Assembly (NCBI GenBank): GCA_041263285.1
Contig: JBFSVS010000002.1
Span: 28,156-92,155 of the forward strand
Reading direction: 5' to 3'
Length of the DNA: 64,000 bases
Source: Acidiparvus fluvialis
GTDB taxonomy: Bacteria > Acidobacteriota > Holophagae > Holophagales > Holophagaceae
Below the pieces are notes generated by a model. The model saw only the letters and a program-made list of their open reading frames with translations. It did no database searches and was not told the origin of the DNA. How positions within the stretch are numbered: the first letter of the stretch is position 1; each line of letters opens with the position of its first letter. Positions 1 through 8,439 of this stretch are shown here, in pieces. A program made the translations under genes and the position numbers.

Positions 1-387
1 ATTGGCTGTATAGAGCATCCAAGCTGTAATTAGTAAACCTAAGCCATAAACCCATAAGTGATCTTTAGCCCACTCCTTAGAAGGTTTTGTCAATAGTCCG
101 AATGCAATTGTCGGGACCATTGCAACAGCGATCATCCTCGCAAGATTTGCCCCTTCTTGGCTTCTGCCATAGAGACCCCAGAAGATTGATTTAATCTCTT
201 CACGAAAATAGATGAGGAGTGCCATCAGAGTTCCCAAATGAAGGAGGACATCAAACGCTAAAGGCATTCCTTTCCCGAGCAATAAATGCTCGGTAAGAGT
301 CAGATGGGCTGTTGAGCTTACAGGTAAAAATTCTGTAATCCCTTGAACAGCACCTAAGATAATGGCATAGATGAATTCCATATTCAT
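1..387 (-). CDS. uppP: Undecaprenyl-diphosphatase UppP/BacA (3' end cut by window)
   Basis: Integral membrane phosphatase that recycles undecaprenyl diphosphate to the monophosphate carrier for peptidoglycan and O-antigen synthesis. The first 129 codons are visible; the rest lies before the window. The N-terminus carries the BacA/UppP signature QGITEFLPVSSTAHL (about residues 15-29), followed by hydrophobic segments and the FDVLLHLGT stretch typical of the family. Two in-frame ATGs (387 and 381) are possible. It follows the HAD hydrolase on the same strand after a 65-bp gap that shows no clear signal. Family assignment is secure from the signature; completeness cannot be judged. Confidence 0.93.
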   Translation of the reverse strand, partial: MNMEFIYAIILGAVQGITEFLPVSSTAHLTLTEHLLLGKGMPLAFDVLLHLGTLMALLIYFREEIKSIFWGLYGRSQEGANLARMIAVAMVPTIAFGLLTKPSKEWAKDHLWVYGLGLLITAWMLYTAN

Positions 388-452
388 AACTATGTCACGA
401 CAGGTATCTAAGGGTCTATGAATTTAGTGATCTTCGAATTAGTACCCGTTCC

Positions 453-1163
453 TTACTCAGATCGGTTGAAGGGATCAAAAAGTTCATCAGAAGGGAACGC
501 CGATTGAAACCATTGTTCTAACTCAGCGACTGATTGAACAATTAAATTTGGCTGACTTTCTATGATTTCACTAGGGGATCCATAGCCATAAGCCACGGCA
601 ATCGTGAATAAGCCATGAATCTTTCCGGCGACAATGTCATCGGCTCTATCACCAACCATAATGCCTCGGCCCTTGATGGCTCCAGAGGCCATCAGCGTAT
701 CTACAACCTCTCTCTTGGATTGCCATTCTTCTGAAAGAGAAGATCCCAAGATGGCATCGAAAATTAGATTAAGGTCAAACTGGTATGCAATTCTCCGGGC
801 AAAAATTCCCGGTTTCGAACTTACGATATAAATGTGGTGTCCTTGGCGTTTAAGCCGATGTAATAAACTGTAGATACCAGGGTAAAGCTCATGCTCAAAT
901 AAACCCTCTTCACGGTAAGCGTCCCAAAAAGATAAAAGCGCGTTGTCAAGATCTTTTATGTTAGGAAATAAACCCAGTCGGCGAAGAGTTTCTTTCATGC
1001 CCAAGCCAATGGAGTCCTTGATTTGTTGGTCCTCGGGCATTGGGAAATTGTAAGATTTAGAAATTTTTTGAAGACAATGTTTGATCCCCAAAAAAGGATC
1101 TACCAAAGTTCCATCAAGATCAAAAAGAATAGTCGCGGGTTGGGATCGATCGAAAAGTTCCAT
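453..1163 (-). CDS. HAD-superfamily hydrolase, phosphoglycolate-phosphatase-like
   Basis: Predicted Mg-dependent phosphatase of the HAD superfamily (Gph/PpaX-like). Motif I DLDGTLVD is near the N-terminus, motif II is the SSKPG segment, and motif III/IV is GDRADDIVAGKIHG near the C-terminus; a helical cap lies between. The open frame extends to 1205, but the ATG at 1163 has an AAGGA Shine-Dalgarno nine bases upstream and removes a 29-bp overlap with the MFS gene, so I chose it (about 236 residues). It is last in the map-ispE-MFS-HAD run. The substrate cannot be told from sequence: 2-phosphoglycolate, pyrophosphate or a nucleotide are all possible. Confidence 0.85.
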   Translation of the reverse strand: MELFDRSQPATILFDLDGTLVDPFLGIKHCLQKISKSYNFPMPEDQQIKDSIGLGMKETLRRLGLFPNIKDLDNALLSFWDAYREEGLFEHELYPGIYSLLHRLKRQGHHIYIVSSKPGIFARRIAYQFDLNLIFDAILGSSLSEEWQSKREVVDTLMASGAIKGRGIMVGDRADDIVAGKIHGLFTIAVAYGYGSPSEIIESQPNLIVQSVAELEQWFQSAFPSDELFDPFNRSE

Positions 1164-1176
1164 ATGCCGCGTTCCT

Positions 1177-2448
1177 TCATTGATGCTGAGACTTGTTCGA
1201 ATCATTAAGGGAATCTGATAGTAGAAATAAGGCTGCAGCTAAAGCTAATACAATAAATCCAACCGCAATATGGAAGGGCATACGATAACCGTATTGTGCA
1301 AAGGCGAGGGTTCCAATTGCAGGACCTAAAATTCTACCGAGGCTTTGGACAGCTCCTAGGGCACCAAAAAGACTTCCTTGATCCTCCGGGGGAGTAAGTT
1401 TGGAGGCTAAAGCGAAGGTGGAAGTATTGTTCATCCCCGAACCCCACGCTGCAGGAATGATGCAAAGATAAAAAGGCCAATAAAGCGGTGCAACTGGTAA
1501 GCAGATAAAGGCAATAATTAAAAAGGTTAAGCCAAGAACTAATAATTTCTGCTCGGAAATTAATGCACTGACAATCCTCACCATGGCGCCTTGATAAATA
1601 GCAATCAGAAGGCCCACGACACCAAAAAGATATCCGACCTCTCTTTGTCCAAATCCAAAACGCTCATTAGCCATAAGAGAAAAGGAGCCTTCAAACATAC
1701 CAAAGCCCGTGACAGTCAGGAGAGAGATTGCTATAAGCGTTGGCATTTGAGGCCGTTTTAATACTTGCAAAAGTGCATGCCCTCTTTTTGTACTATTAGT
1801 TTTTTTTCTATTTTCTTCAGAAAGCGTTTCCGGTAAGAAAAAAAGGACAGATACCGATGCAGTTAAGCTCATTACCGAAGCGACTATGAAGGGTAGATGT
1901 ATGCCGTGCATGCCCAGAAGCCAATTACCCCAGGAGGAACCGCTTAAGATTCCCGCTAGCGCAGGCCCCAAAACGAAGCCCATACCAAAGGCGGCACCCA
2001 TCATTCCTAATGATTTACTCCTATCTTCAGGGGTAGAAATATCTGCCATAGCGGCTTGAGCGACGGCAATATTGCCACCGGTCAAGCCATCCAAAATACG
2101 TGCTGCGATGACCCACTCATATCTCATAGTCAAACCCAAAACAAGATAGCCAAGAGCTGATCCCATGAGAGAAATATATAGCAAGGGGCGTCTGCCAATT
2201 TTATCTGACCATCGACCCAGGATGGGGGTTGCTATAAATTGCATTAATGTATAACTCACCATAGCTAATCCTGCCCAAAAGGCGCCGGGGTTACTGAAAC
2301 TAAACCATTCATTAATACCAACCATCCACGGGCTAGGGTTATCCGAAATGTTTTTAGCGTAAAGAGGAAGAATAGGTATGACAATCCCGAATCCAAGAAG
2401 ATCGATAAAGACCGTAAATAAGAGTGTAAATTTCGCTCTATATTTCAT
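1177..2448 (-). CDS. MFS transporter, TetA-like drug/H+ antiporter family
   Basis: Twelve-helix major facilitator permease of 423 residues. The N-terminal half has FTVFIDLLGFGIVIPILPLYA and, in the loop between helices 2 and 3, GRWSDKIGRRPLL, the classic MFS motif A. GFVLGPALAGILS fits the motif C antiporter signature. This resembles TetA/TCR-type exporters, but similar proteins are common housekeeping permeases and resistance should not be assumed. Its start overlaps the ispE stop as ATGA (2445-2448), indicating translational coupling within the map-ispE-MFS-HAD operon. The substrate is unknown. Confidence 0.87.
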   Translation of the reverse strand: MKYRAKFTLLFTVFIDLLGFGIVIPILPLYAKNISDNPSPWMVGINEWFSFSNPGAFWAGLAMVSYTLMQFIATPILGRWSDKIGRRPLLYISLMGSALGYLVLGLTMRYEWVIAARILDGLTGGNIAVAQAAMADISTPEDRSKSLGMMGAAFGMGFVLGPALAGILSGSSWGNWLLGMHGIHLPFIVASVMSLTASVSVLFFLPETLSEENRKKTNSTKRGHALLQVLKRPQMPTLIAISLLTVTGFGMFEGSFSLMANERFGFGQREVGYLFGVVGLLIAIYQGAMVRIVSALISEQKLLVLGLTFLIIAFICLPVAPLYWPFYLCIIPAAWGSGMNNTSTFALASKLTPPEDQGSLFGALGAVQSLGRILGPAIGTLAFAQYGYRMPFHIAVGFIVLALAAALFLLSDSLNDSNKSQHQ

Positions 2449-3287
2449 CGAGGAAGTCCAATGTCATAAATTTTCCAATCAGGCTTTTGCTTGTGAAGCC
2501 AACCAATAGCTGTCTTACAGGTATCTTCGCTCGCATAAAGAACACTAAAGCATCCTCCTGAGCCACTCAAAAGTACATCACCACCCGTATCGGAGAGAAT
2601 ACGAGCAACCTCCTGAAGATCGGGGCTTATCTTGTATGCAAAGGGTGCTAAATCATTACGCCGAGGTATAGTTTCTGCGCTTTTTATTACATCTTTAATT
2701 GAAGAAGGATCAAAGAGTTCATGACCGATGGAGTTGTAAACATCTTCAGTACGTACTGAAATTCCTGCATTGACAATAATCTGGTGACCAGGATCAATAG
2801 AAACTATTTTTTCTACTTTCTCACCCTTGTTCAATCCCAAGATTGTTCCACCCAAGATAAAAAGGGGAACATCACTACCAATTTTTGAAGCCATCTCGAG
2901 AAGTTCAAATTGTGATATGCCGCGATCAAATAGGATCGGAATTGCCTTTAAGACAGCCGCCGCATTACTGCTTCCTCCGCCAAGCCCCGCCCCATGAGGG
3001 ATGCGCTTATAGATCCTCAAACTAACATGAAGTTGGGTACTCCACTTTTCCTCAAAAAGCCTCAGTGCCTTAACCGCTAAATTATTCTCATTATTAGGAA
3101 TTCCCCCAGCCTCAGGTCCTTCGCAAATGAATTCAAAAGCTTGACTTTTTATTAATTCAATATCGTCACTCAGTTCGCCCACATGGTCGAGTGTAGTGGA
3201 TATCAGTTCTACCGAATGGTAGCCGTCAGGCCTCTTGCCTTTAATTGCTAGGTACCTAGTTAATTTAGCTGGGGATGATACAAGCAT
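2445..3287 (-). CDS. ispE: 4-diphosphocytidyl-2-C-methyl-D-erythritol kinase IspE
   Basis: GHMP-family kinase that phosphorylates CDP-methylerythritol in the MEP (non-mevalonate) isoprenoid pathway. Visible motifs: SSPAKLTRYL with RPDGYH near the N-terminus, the ATP loop PHGAGLGGGSSNAAA, and the late GHMP motif LLSGSGGCFSVLY. A GTG at 3305 would add six residues and overlap map by 11 bp; the ATG at 3287 gives a normal family start and a 7-bp gap, though neither has a strong ribosome site. The carrier-lipid gene uppP downstream in the same run is a functional link, since undecaprenyl phosphate derives from this pathway. Normal length, motifs intact. Confidence 0.93.
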   Translation of the reverse strand: MLVSSPAKLTRYLAIKGKRPDGYHSVELISTTLDHVGELSDDIELIKSQAFEFICEGPEAGGIPNNENNLAVKALRLFEEKWSTQLHVSLRIYKRIPHGAGLGGGSSNAAAVLKAIPILFDRGISQFELLEMASKIGSDVPLFILGGTILGLNKGEKVEKIVSIDPGHQIIVNAGISVRTEDVYNSIGHELFDPSSIKDVIKSAETIPRRNDLAPFAYKISPDLQEVARILSDTGGDVLLSGSGGCFSVLYASEDTCKTAIGWLHKQKPDWKIYDIGLPR

Positions 3288-3294
3288 GCAAGTC

Positions 3295-4092
3295 TTACAA
3301 GCCACTTGCTAGTTCGAAATCTGGATCGGGAAGACTAAGAATCCTAGGACCCTCGTTTGTGATAGCAATCATATGTTCAAATTGAGCACTCCAACTTCCA
3401 TCTTTAGTTCGCACAGTCCAACCGTCAGATTCTACCTGGCAAGCATGATTACCATCAACGAGTATGGGCTCAATCGTAATTGTCATCCCTGGTTCGAAAC
3501 GAAATCCGGTTCCTGAAGGCTGATCAGCATAAACAACCTGTGGATCCTCATGAAGATCTCGACCAATACCATGACCAATGTATTCCCTCACGATAGAGTA
3601 GCCAGCCCCTTCGGCAAATGATTGAACTGCTGTAGACATATCGCCTAGTCGGTTTCCTACTTTAGAAAATTCAATTCCCCGAAACATGGCTAACTGGGCA
3701 GTACGAATAAGATTTTCTGATTTTTCAGAAATATGACCCACGCCAACTGTCAAACATGTATCTCCATTGAAACCATCCAATTTTGCCCCACAATCAATGG
3801 ATAGAACATCGCCGTCTCGAAGCGCATAGTCAGAGGGGATGCCGTGAACCACCTTGTCATTAACGGACGTGCAGAGAGTTCCCGGGAAGCCATGGTAACC
3901 CTTGAACCCTGGCACAGCCCCCTGTTTACGAATGTAATTTTCAGCTAATCTATCAAGTTCCAATAGCGTTACACCTGGCTTAGCCGCCTTGGCTGCAAGG
4001 CGCAGAGCATTTGCTGCAAGACGCCCTGCTTCCCTTAGTTTGTCAACTTCCTTACGGGATTTGTAACGAATTTGTTCTCGGAATAACACCAC
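3295..4092 (-). CDS. map: Methionine aminopeptidase type I
   Basis: Cytoplasmic dinuclear-metal peptidase removing N-terminal methionine from nascent proteins. Pita-bread-fold metal ligands are visible: Asp in SIDCGAKLDGFNGD (two Asp), His in GHGIGRDLHEDP, Glu in TIEPIL and Glu in QFEHMIAIT. VVHGIPSDYALRDGD is also typical of type I enzymes. It starts at GTG (4092), with GAGG five bases upstream; a second GTG follows immediately. At 265 residues it has the usual length. It is first in the reverse operon with ispE, and its promoter should lie in 4093-4218, shared with the divergent gene at 4219. Confidence 0.95.
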   Translation of the reverse strand: MVLFREQIRYKSRKEVDKLREAGRLAANALRLAAKAAKPGVTLLELDRLAENYIRKQGAVPGFKGYHGFPGTLCTSVNDKVVHGIPSDYALRDGDVLSIDCGAKLDGFNGDTCLTVGVGHISEKSENLIRTAQLAMFRGIEFSKVGNRLGDMSTAVQSFAEGAGYSIVREYIGHGIGRDLHEDPQVVYADQPSGTGFRFEPGMTITIEPILVDGNHACQVESDGWTVRTKDGSWSAQFEHMIAITNEGPRILSLPDPDFELASGL

Positions 4093-4172
4093 GTAAACCT
4101 CTTATTAAGTTTATCCTTTGTCTGTCTTCCATCGATAAAATCAATTGAAGGGTCAGGGTATATCAGGCTGCC

Positions 4173-4215
4173 TTGGACCTTATATAGGATGATTACTCTA
4201 GGGTCCAAACCCTAA
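4173..4215 (+). promoter_or_regulatory. Competing inverted repeats in leader of the 4219 gene
   Basis: TTGGACC (4173-4179) is a perfect complement of GGTCCAA (4202-4208). TAGGGT (4200-4205) pairs perfectly with ACCCTA (4210-4215) around a CCAA loop. The two pairings share GGGTCC, so they are mutually exclusive if both are in the transcript. The second hairpin ends three bases before the ATG at 4219, which has no visible Shine-Dalgarno. Whether this is an operator, an RNA switch or chance is undecided, and no consensus promoter stands out. Confidence 0.35.
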
Positions 4216-4218
4216 CTT

Positions 4219-4854
4219 ATGAAAGCGGATGATTTAATGACCTACTCTCGAGAAGAATATGATTGGATTGAAGCGGAGTGGGCCTTTCATCTGCATGGTC
4301 GCAGTGCATTTTTAAGCGCCGATGACTTTCAAAAGATCAAGGAATGGGAAGGCCAATTGGTTCCTGCTGACCTCATTGTCTCTGCGATAAAAAGATATTT
4401 CGAACGAAGGTCCAAAAAAGAGAGACCCAAGTCATTTATAGCCCTTAGCCATATTCAACCCGACATAGATAAAATTCTTAAACTAAGGACCGCATTAGAT
4501 CGTCACGAAAGTTCAGATCAGATTAAAGAGTGGAATCTTGTGAAGTCTCCTCTTCGAGAAGATCCCAAAGCTCAAAGCTTATTCAAAGTTTGGCAAGCCA
4601 AGCTTTACGCGATGCCCTCAGCCGAGTCCCCGGTATATCTAGAGGCTTTCAAGGAAGAACGTCAGAGCTACAAAGATCTTATTGGATACGCACAATTAAA
4701 TCTTGGAGATAGCATGGAATCTCTGAGAGTGGAGCTTATTGAAAAATTAAAAAAAGCAGATCTTATTCAAGGATCGCCGGTCTGGGATCGTTCTTTTGAT
4801 TTTCATTGGTCAAATCTTGTTGCAGAGTTTTGGAAGCTCCCCTCGAGGCCCTAA
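4219..4854 (+). CDS. Conserved-looking hypothetical protein, 211 aa
   Basis: I do not recognise this family. The 211-residue product is soluble, highly charged and mostly helical by composition, with many Lys, Glu, Trp and Tyr residues and no signal peptide or membrane segment. The N-terminal stretch has EEYDWIEAEWAFHLHGR; a basic segment KRYFERRSKKERPKSF lies near residue 60-75. Its stop codon is immediately followed by the ATG of the next gene (TAAATG), so the two are almost certainly co-translated and probably work together. Codon use looks like that of the neighbours. A second Met at 4237 is an alternative start. Confidence 0.7.
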   Translation: MKADDLMTYSREEYDWIEAEWAFHLHGRSAFLSADDFQKIKEWEGQLVPADLIVSAIKRYFERRSKKERPKSFIALSHIQPDIDKILKLRTALDRHESSDQIKEWNLVKSPLREDPKAQSLFKVWQAKLYAMPSAESPVYLEAFKEERQSYKDLIGYAQLNLGDSMESLRVELIEKLKKADLIQGSPVWDRSFDFHWSNLVAEFWKLPSRP

Positions 4855-6144
4855 ATGGTTGATATGCAGAGATGGGAACAAGAATTATCCCGCCCTACCG
4901 AGGACTTTTTTTTGGCCTATGTAGACGCTACTCGAACCGATCAGGATCTTATTTTGGCAGTTCGATCAGCTATTAAAATACTTGTTCCGCTAATTGATTG
5001 GCAGGGTTTTCTTCCCCACATGCCCCACGGTCTTTTGGGGATCTCTTCTGTCTTCCGACTTAAGGAGTGGTTAGATCCTAAAAGCTTCAGGAGAGCCTTG
5101 GGAACCCAACTTCATTATTTTGCTCATGAGGGAAGAGCGGTCTCGGCCAAAAAACCCATTATGGGATCAGGATCTTTTGAGAATATAAAATTGGGTATTC
5201 AAAAACAACTCCCAGAAATTGCTTTTGGCGAAGTGATGGGAATAAATATTCCCACAGATGATGACTTTAATTCTTTGGCCAGTCTAGTAAAAAAAGATAT
5301 GTCAAACATGGGGCATAAACTAGTTTTTGTCCATCATATGAAATATCTATATATTCAATTGGGTAGACCTAAGGCGACAGGGCGATGGCTTTTAGCTATT
5401 TGTGCTTGGATCGCAGCCTCTGCACCCGATACCTTCTGGAATGATCGGGCTCAAAAGCGACTCGATCAATTTTTACCCCTTTCGGTAGGCGATTCATCCC
5501 TGTCTTCAATTGAAGATATCCCTCGTCTTAGAAAGGCAGTAAATGAATTTGGGCTAGTTCAGATGCTTAATGAGTGGACTTTAGCCGCTGCAAAAGGACT
5601 ACCTTCTGATGAAATGGCCAAGGTCCTCCTCCTATCGAGTAGCGATAAATTACTCGACGCGCGCCGGGATCTGGAAGGTAAAACCTCATGGCTCTTTACC
5701 TATCTTGAGTCTCTCTGGTTTAGTGACGATGCAAAGTTGGATTTAGCAGTATGGTCACAGGCCGCCGCTTTGGTGAATCTTTTTCCAAGTGAGGAAGATT
5801 CTTTGCGAATGACTCCAGAAATTCCCTGTGATGGGCCCAAACTCAAACTATCAGATGCTATTTTGGATGTAGAGCCTCAGAAAGCATTTTCTATTGCCCA
5901 TTCTTTATTGGATACCGCTAACTTATCTGATGGAGTTGTAAGGGAGGTAGCCCTTGCTGTTTCTTGGGGAGATCCTATCTATAACTACAGCCACCACAGT
6001 CTGGCTTTAGCTTCCTTACTTCATTTACGCCCATATATTGATCCTCAGGCATGGAACTACGCCATGTGCTCACTTTGCAAGTCACTCGCCAATAGCCAAG
6101 GAAGCTCAGACCTGAGTCGACAACTCGACCGACTCCTGGTTTAG
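4855..6144 (+). CDS. Hypothetical helical, His-rich protein, 429 aa
   Basis: Unrecognised family. The protein appears all-helical with no secretion signal. Histidines recur in helix-like contexts: FLPHMPHGLLG (about residue 54-64), QLHYFAHEGRA (about 85-95), GHKLVFVHHMKYLY (middle) and NYSHHSLALASLLH (C-terminal third). Such spacing could bind a metal or cofactor, loosely recalling helical questin-oxidase-like proteins, but that is only a pattern impression. It starts directly on the stop of the 211-aa gene (TAAATG). Its 3' end overlaps the convergent hydroxyacyl-CoA dehydrogenase by 4 bp. No operon partner of known function exists on this strand. Confidence 0.7.
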   Translation: MVDMQRWEQELSRPTEDFFLAYVDATRTDQDLILAVRSAIKILVPLIDWQGFLPHMPHGLLGISSVFRLKEWLDPKSFRRALGTQLHYFAHEGRAVSAKKPIMGSGSFENIKLGIQKQLPEIAFGEVMGINIPTDDDFNSLASLVKKDMSNMGHKLVFVHHMKYLYIQLGRPKATGRWLLAICAWIAASAPDTFWNDRAQKRLDQFLPLSVGDSSLSSIEDIPRLRKAVNEFGLVQMLNEWTLAAAKGLPSDEMAKVLLLSSSDKLLDARRDLEGKTSWLFTYLESLWFSDDAKLDLAVWSQAAALVNLFPSEEDSLRMTPEIPCDGPKLKLSDAILDVEPQKAFSIAHSLLDTANLSDGVVREVALAVSWGDPIYNYSHHSLALASLLHLRPYIDPQAWNYAMCSLCKSLANSQGSSDLSRQLDRLLV

Positions 6145-7031
6145 GATCTTTCCAATAAGTAGTGAGGCTGAGGTTCCCTGGTGGAGTAGTCATAGAAACC
6201 CTTGCCAGTCTTCTTACCTAGAAACCCTGCTTGAACATACGCCTCCAATAGGGGGCAGGGACGATATTTATCTTGCTTCATTCCGATATGTATAACGTTC
6301 AAGATGTAGAGGCAAGTATCGAGACCAATAAAATCAGCTAGCGTGAGTGGCCCCATCGGATGATTCATGCCAAGTTTCATAATGCCATCGATACTCTCGA
6401 TAGAAGCAACCCCCTCGGCTAGGGTATATACGGCCTCATTAATCATGGGTAAAAGAATACGATTACTTACAAATCCAGGAGAGTCATTGCAACCCAGAGG
6501 TATTTTTCCAAAAGTTTTTGAGAGCGTCATAACGTCGCTATATGTCTGATCCGAGGTGCTCAATCCCCGAATGACTTCGACCAAAACCATAATTGGGACG
6601 GGATTCATAAAGTGCATACCAATTACTTGCTCAGGTCTTCTTGTAGCGCCTGCGATCTGGTTGATTGAGATGGAACTTGTATTAGAAGCAAGAATCGTCT
6701 CGGATTTACAAATACGATCTAAATCATTAAAAATTGCCTTCTTAATGTCCCATTTTTCTGTTGCAGCCTCTATAACAATATCGCAATGCCTCAAATCCTC
6801 TAGATTAGTAACACATTGGATAGACTGAAGAGCTTTATTTTTTTCTATCTCTGCAATCTTTCCCTTCTCAACGCTCTTTTGCATATTTTTAGAAATGAAA
6901 GATAGGCTTTTTTCACAAGCTGTTAGGCTAATATCTTGAAGAATAACTTTATGATTAGTCAGGGATGCGACGTGAGCAATCCCACCTCCCATCTGCCCAG
7001 CGCCTACAATTCCAACCGTTTTGATTAGCAT
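6141..7031 (-). CDS. 3-hydroxyacyl/3-hydroxybutyryl-CoA dehydrogenase
   Basis: NAD(P)-dependent oxidation of (S)-3-hydroxyacyl-CoA, probably 3-hydroxybutyryl-CoA, in fatty-acid or butanoate metabolism. The Rossmann motif GIVGAGQMGGGIAHVA is at the N-terminus. ASNTSSISI and GMHFMNPVP (catalytic His) follow, with the C-terminal domain motifs GFVSNRILLPMINEA and GLDTCLYIL, ending in GKKTGKGFYDY. At 296 residues it is a stand-alone dehydrogenase, not a fused FadB/FadJ. The start is supported by GGAG six bases before ATG 7031. It follows tatC by 17 bp on the same strand; a functional connection to Tat is not evident. Confidence 0.93.
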   Translation of the reverse strand: MLIKTVGIVGAGQMGGGIAHVASLTNHKVILQDISLTACEKSLSFISKNMQKSVEKGKIAEIEKNKALQSIQCVTNLEDLRHCDIVIEAATEKWDIKKAIFNDLDRICKSETILASNTSSISINQIAGATRRPEQVIGMHFMNPVPIMVLVEVIRGLSTSDQTYSDVMTLSKTFGKIPLGCNDSPGFVSNRILLPMINEAVYTLAEGVASIESIDGIMKLGMNHPMGPLTLADFIGLDTCLYILNVIHIGMKQDKYRPCPLLEAYVQAGFLGKKTGKGFYDYSTREPQPHYLLERS

Positions 7032-7048
7032 CTTACACTCCAGTTTGA

Positions 7049-7837
7049 TTATTCATTGGGAACTTTTTTAGGCTCCGCGAGCCACGCTACCAAGACCGAA
7101 ATCATATACAGGGCTAGGAGAATTAGGCTAAAAAAAATAGAGGTAACGACGACATCACCTGGGGTCGCTATCGTACTTATCACTACGATAGTAACGGCTG
7201 CATGTCGCCAATATTTGAGCATCTGTTTTGCTGTGAGGACCCTAAAGCGAGCAAGAAAGTAGAAAAGAACAGGAAGTTCGAAAACAACTCCAGTCATTGC
7301 AAGTGTCCCAATAAATAGATCTAGATACTGATCAATATGAAGGTTAGCCCTCAGGCCCGCCCCCGTAGCTTCGCTAAAAAGTACATCTCCTAAAAATTCA
7401 AAAGCGTAGACATAGGCAAAGTAGATACCACTGATAAAGCAGAAACTGGTTATGCCCACAAAGGGCAACATATAGCTTCTCTCTTTAGGCAAAAGGCCCG
7501 GTCGGATAAAAGCCCAAATTTGATAAAACACGATTGGTATAGCCACGAGGCAAGCTGTCCAAATCGAAAGCCTCATCAAGCTAAAAAAAGGCTCCGTTAA
7601 ACTCGTAAAAGCCCAAGGTTTAATTTGGTCGATATTTTGCCCTGTTTGCCTTGCTATAGCCAACAGAAGGGGGCGTTGTACTAATTCCCAGATCTGAAAT
7701 CTAAAAGCATAAGTGAGAGAAAACGAGGCCACTATTGCAATCAGAATTCGAATGAAGCGAAACCTGAGTTCCTGGAGATGTTCCCAAAAACTCATTTTGT
7801 CGGCTGGAGTTTCAGGTAGAGCCATCTCTGCTAGCAC
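7049..7837 (-). CDS. tatC: Sec-independent translocase subunit TatC
   Basis: Polytopic receptor of the twin-arginine translocase, recognising RR signal peptides of folded precursors. Six hydrophobic segments are evident, and the hallmark N-terminal motif MSFWEHLQELRFR precedes the first. FYQIWAFIRPGLLPKERSY corresponds to the conserved first periplasmic/cytoplasmic loop segment, including the essential F and P. The open frame begins at GTG 7837; ATGs at 7825 or 7795 are alternatives and no clear ribosome site settles it. It is preceded by tatA, 38 bp away. A likely client is the RRTFL-type molybdenum enzyme at 54803. Confidence 0.95.
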   Translation of the reverse strand: MLAEMALPETPADKMSFWEHLQELRFRFIRILIAIVASFSLTYAFRFQIWELVQRPLLLAIARQTGQNIDQIKPWAFTSLTEPFFSLMRLSIWTACLVAIPIVFYQIWAFIRPGLLPKERSYMLPFVGITSFCFISGIYFAYVYAFEFLGDVLFSEATGAGLRANLHIDQYLDLFIGTLAMTGVVFELPVLFYFLARFRVLTAKQMLKYWRHAAVTIVVISTIATPGDVVVTSIFFSLILLALYMISVLVAWLAEPKKVPNE

Positions 7838-7875
7838 TCAACTTTCGATGTGTCTTAAAAAGAAAGACCTTTAGA

Positions 7876-8055
7876 TTATTTCTTGGTGTCAGAAACGTCA
7901 ACATTGACAGAGTCGGTAATCTCCTTGCTAGCTTTCTTGAATTCCTGGATGCCTTTGCCGATACTTTTTCCAAGTTCTGGCAGACGAGAAGGTCCGAAGA
8001 AAAGAAGAAGGACAACTCCGATTAATAACATTTCTGTTAAGCCTAAATTTCCCAT
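7876..8055 (-). CDS. tatA: Sec-independent translocase subunit TatA/TatE
   Basis: A 59-residue single-span protein too short for ordinary ORF cut-offs. It reads MGNLGLTEMLLIGVVLLLFF then GPSRLPELGKSIGKGIQEFK, with the universal TatA arrangement: short N-terminal helix, FGP hinge (FFGPSRLPELG), amphipathic helix and acidic tail. An AGG sequence precedes the ATG at 8055. It forms the pore-forming oligomer with TatC, which follows directly. No separate TatB is present in this window, so a minimal TatAC system is possible. The overlapping longer frame ending at 7812 is a shadow. Confidence 0.93.
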   Translation of the reverse strand: MGNLGLTEMLLIGVVLLLFFGPSRLPELGKSIGKGIQEFKKASKEITDSVNVDVSDTKK

Positions 8056-8079
8056 AAATACCTCGCTAGTGTTTTCAGT

Positions 8080-8439
8080 TTAGCGCACTCGAGACTCGGG
8101 TAGTAGGTCACTTAGAGAGATGCCATCGGGAAGGTCTATTTCCATCTGAAGTAAGCCCTGTCCATGGGTCTTCCCTTGAGCATCAGTCTTAACGCTCTCG
8201 CTTCCTCCCCCGCCAAGTGAATTGTGAAGGATGAAGTTGAGCGCTTTTAGGTTAGGTACTTCGAATCGCTCAACTTCACCAGAACAAATCAGTCTAAAAT
8301 GCTCCTTGACAGCCTCTTTACTTACACAATGTTTAAGTACCTCATAACCTGAGTTAGTGTATGCAATTAATCCAATATTGGATGCGTCACCCTTGTCTCC
8401 CGATCGTGCGTGAGCTATCTCCATAAGAGTAATTCTCAT
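8080..8439 (-). CDS. AtuA-related ferredoxin-fold protein (small stand-alone domain)
   Basis: The 119 residues match the domain usually fused to, or encoded next to, the DUF1446/AtuA protein of acyclic terpene or acyl-CoA utilisation loci. Recognisable stretches are AHARSGDKGDASNIGLIAY, VERFEVPNLKALNFIL, LGGGGSESVKTDAQGKTHG and QGLLQMEIDLP. Its enzymatic role is not established in the family as far as I know. Here the large AtuA partner is absent from the neighbourhood: upstream is ugd (ATGA overlap, 8436-8439) and downstream is tatA. The partner may be elsewhere in the genome. Confidence 0.82.
   Translation of the reverse strand: MRITLMEIAHARSGDKGDASNIGLIAYTNSGYEVLKHCVSKEAVKEHFRLICSGEVERFEVPNLKALNFILHNSLGGGGSESVKTDAQGKTHGQGLLQMEIDLPDGISLSDLLPESRVR

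Noticed and set aside
388..452. Intergenic gap between the HAD hydrolase and uppP
   Set aside because: Inspected for promoters, hairpins and small frames; nothing convincing was seen.
1177..2448. MFS gene as a tetracycline-resistance determinant
   Set aside because: TetA-like motifs are shared by many housekeeping antiporters; there is no mobile element, tetR or other resistance context.
7812..8015. 67-codon reverse frame overlapping tatA
   Set aside because: It is out of frame with the convincing TatA reading (7876-8055) and has no recognisable content.
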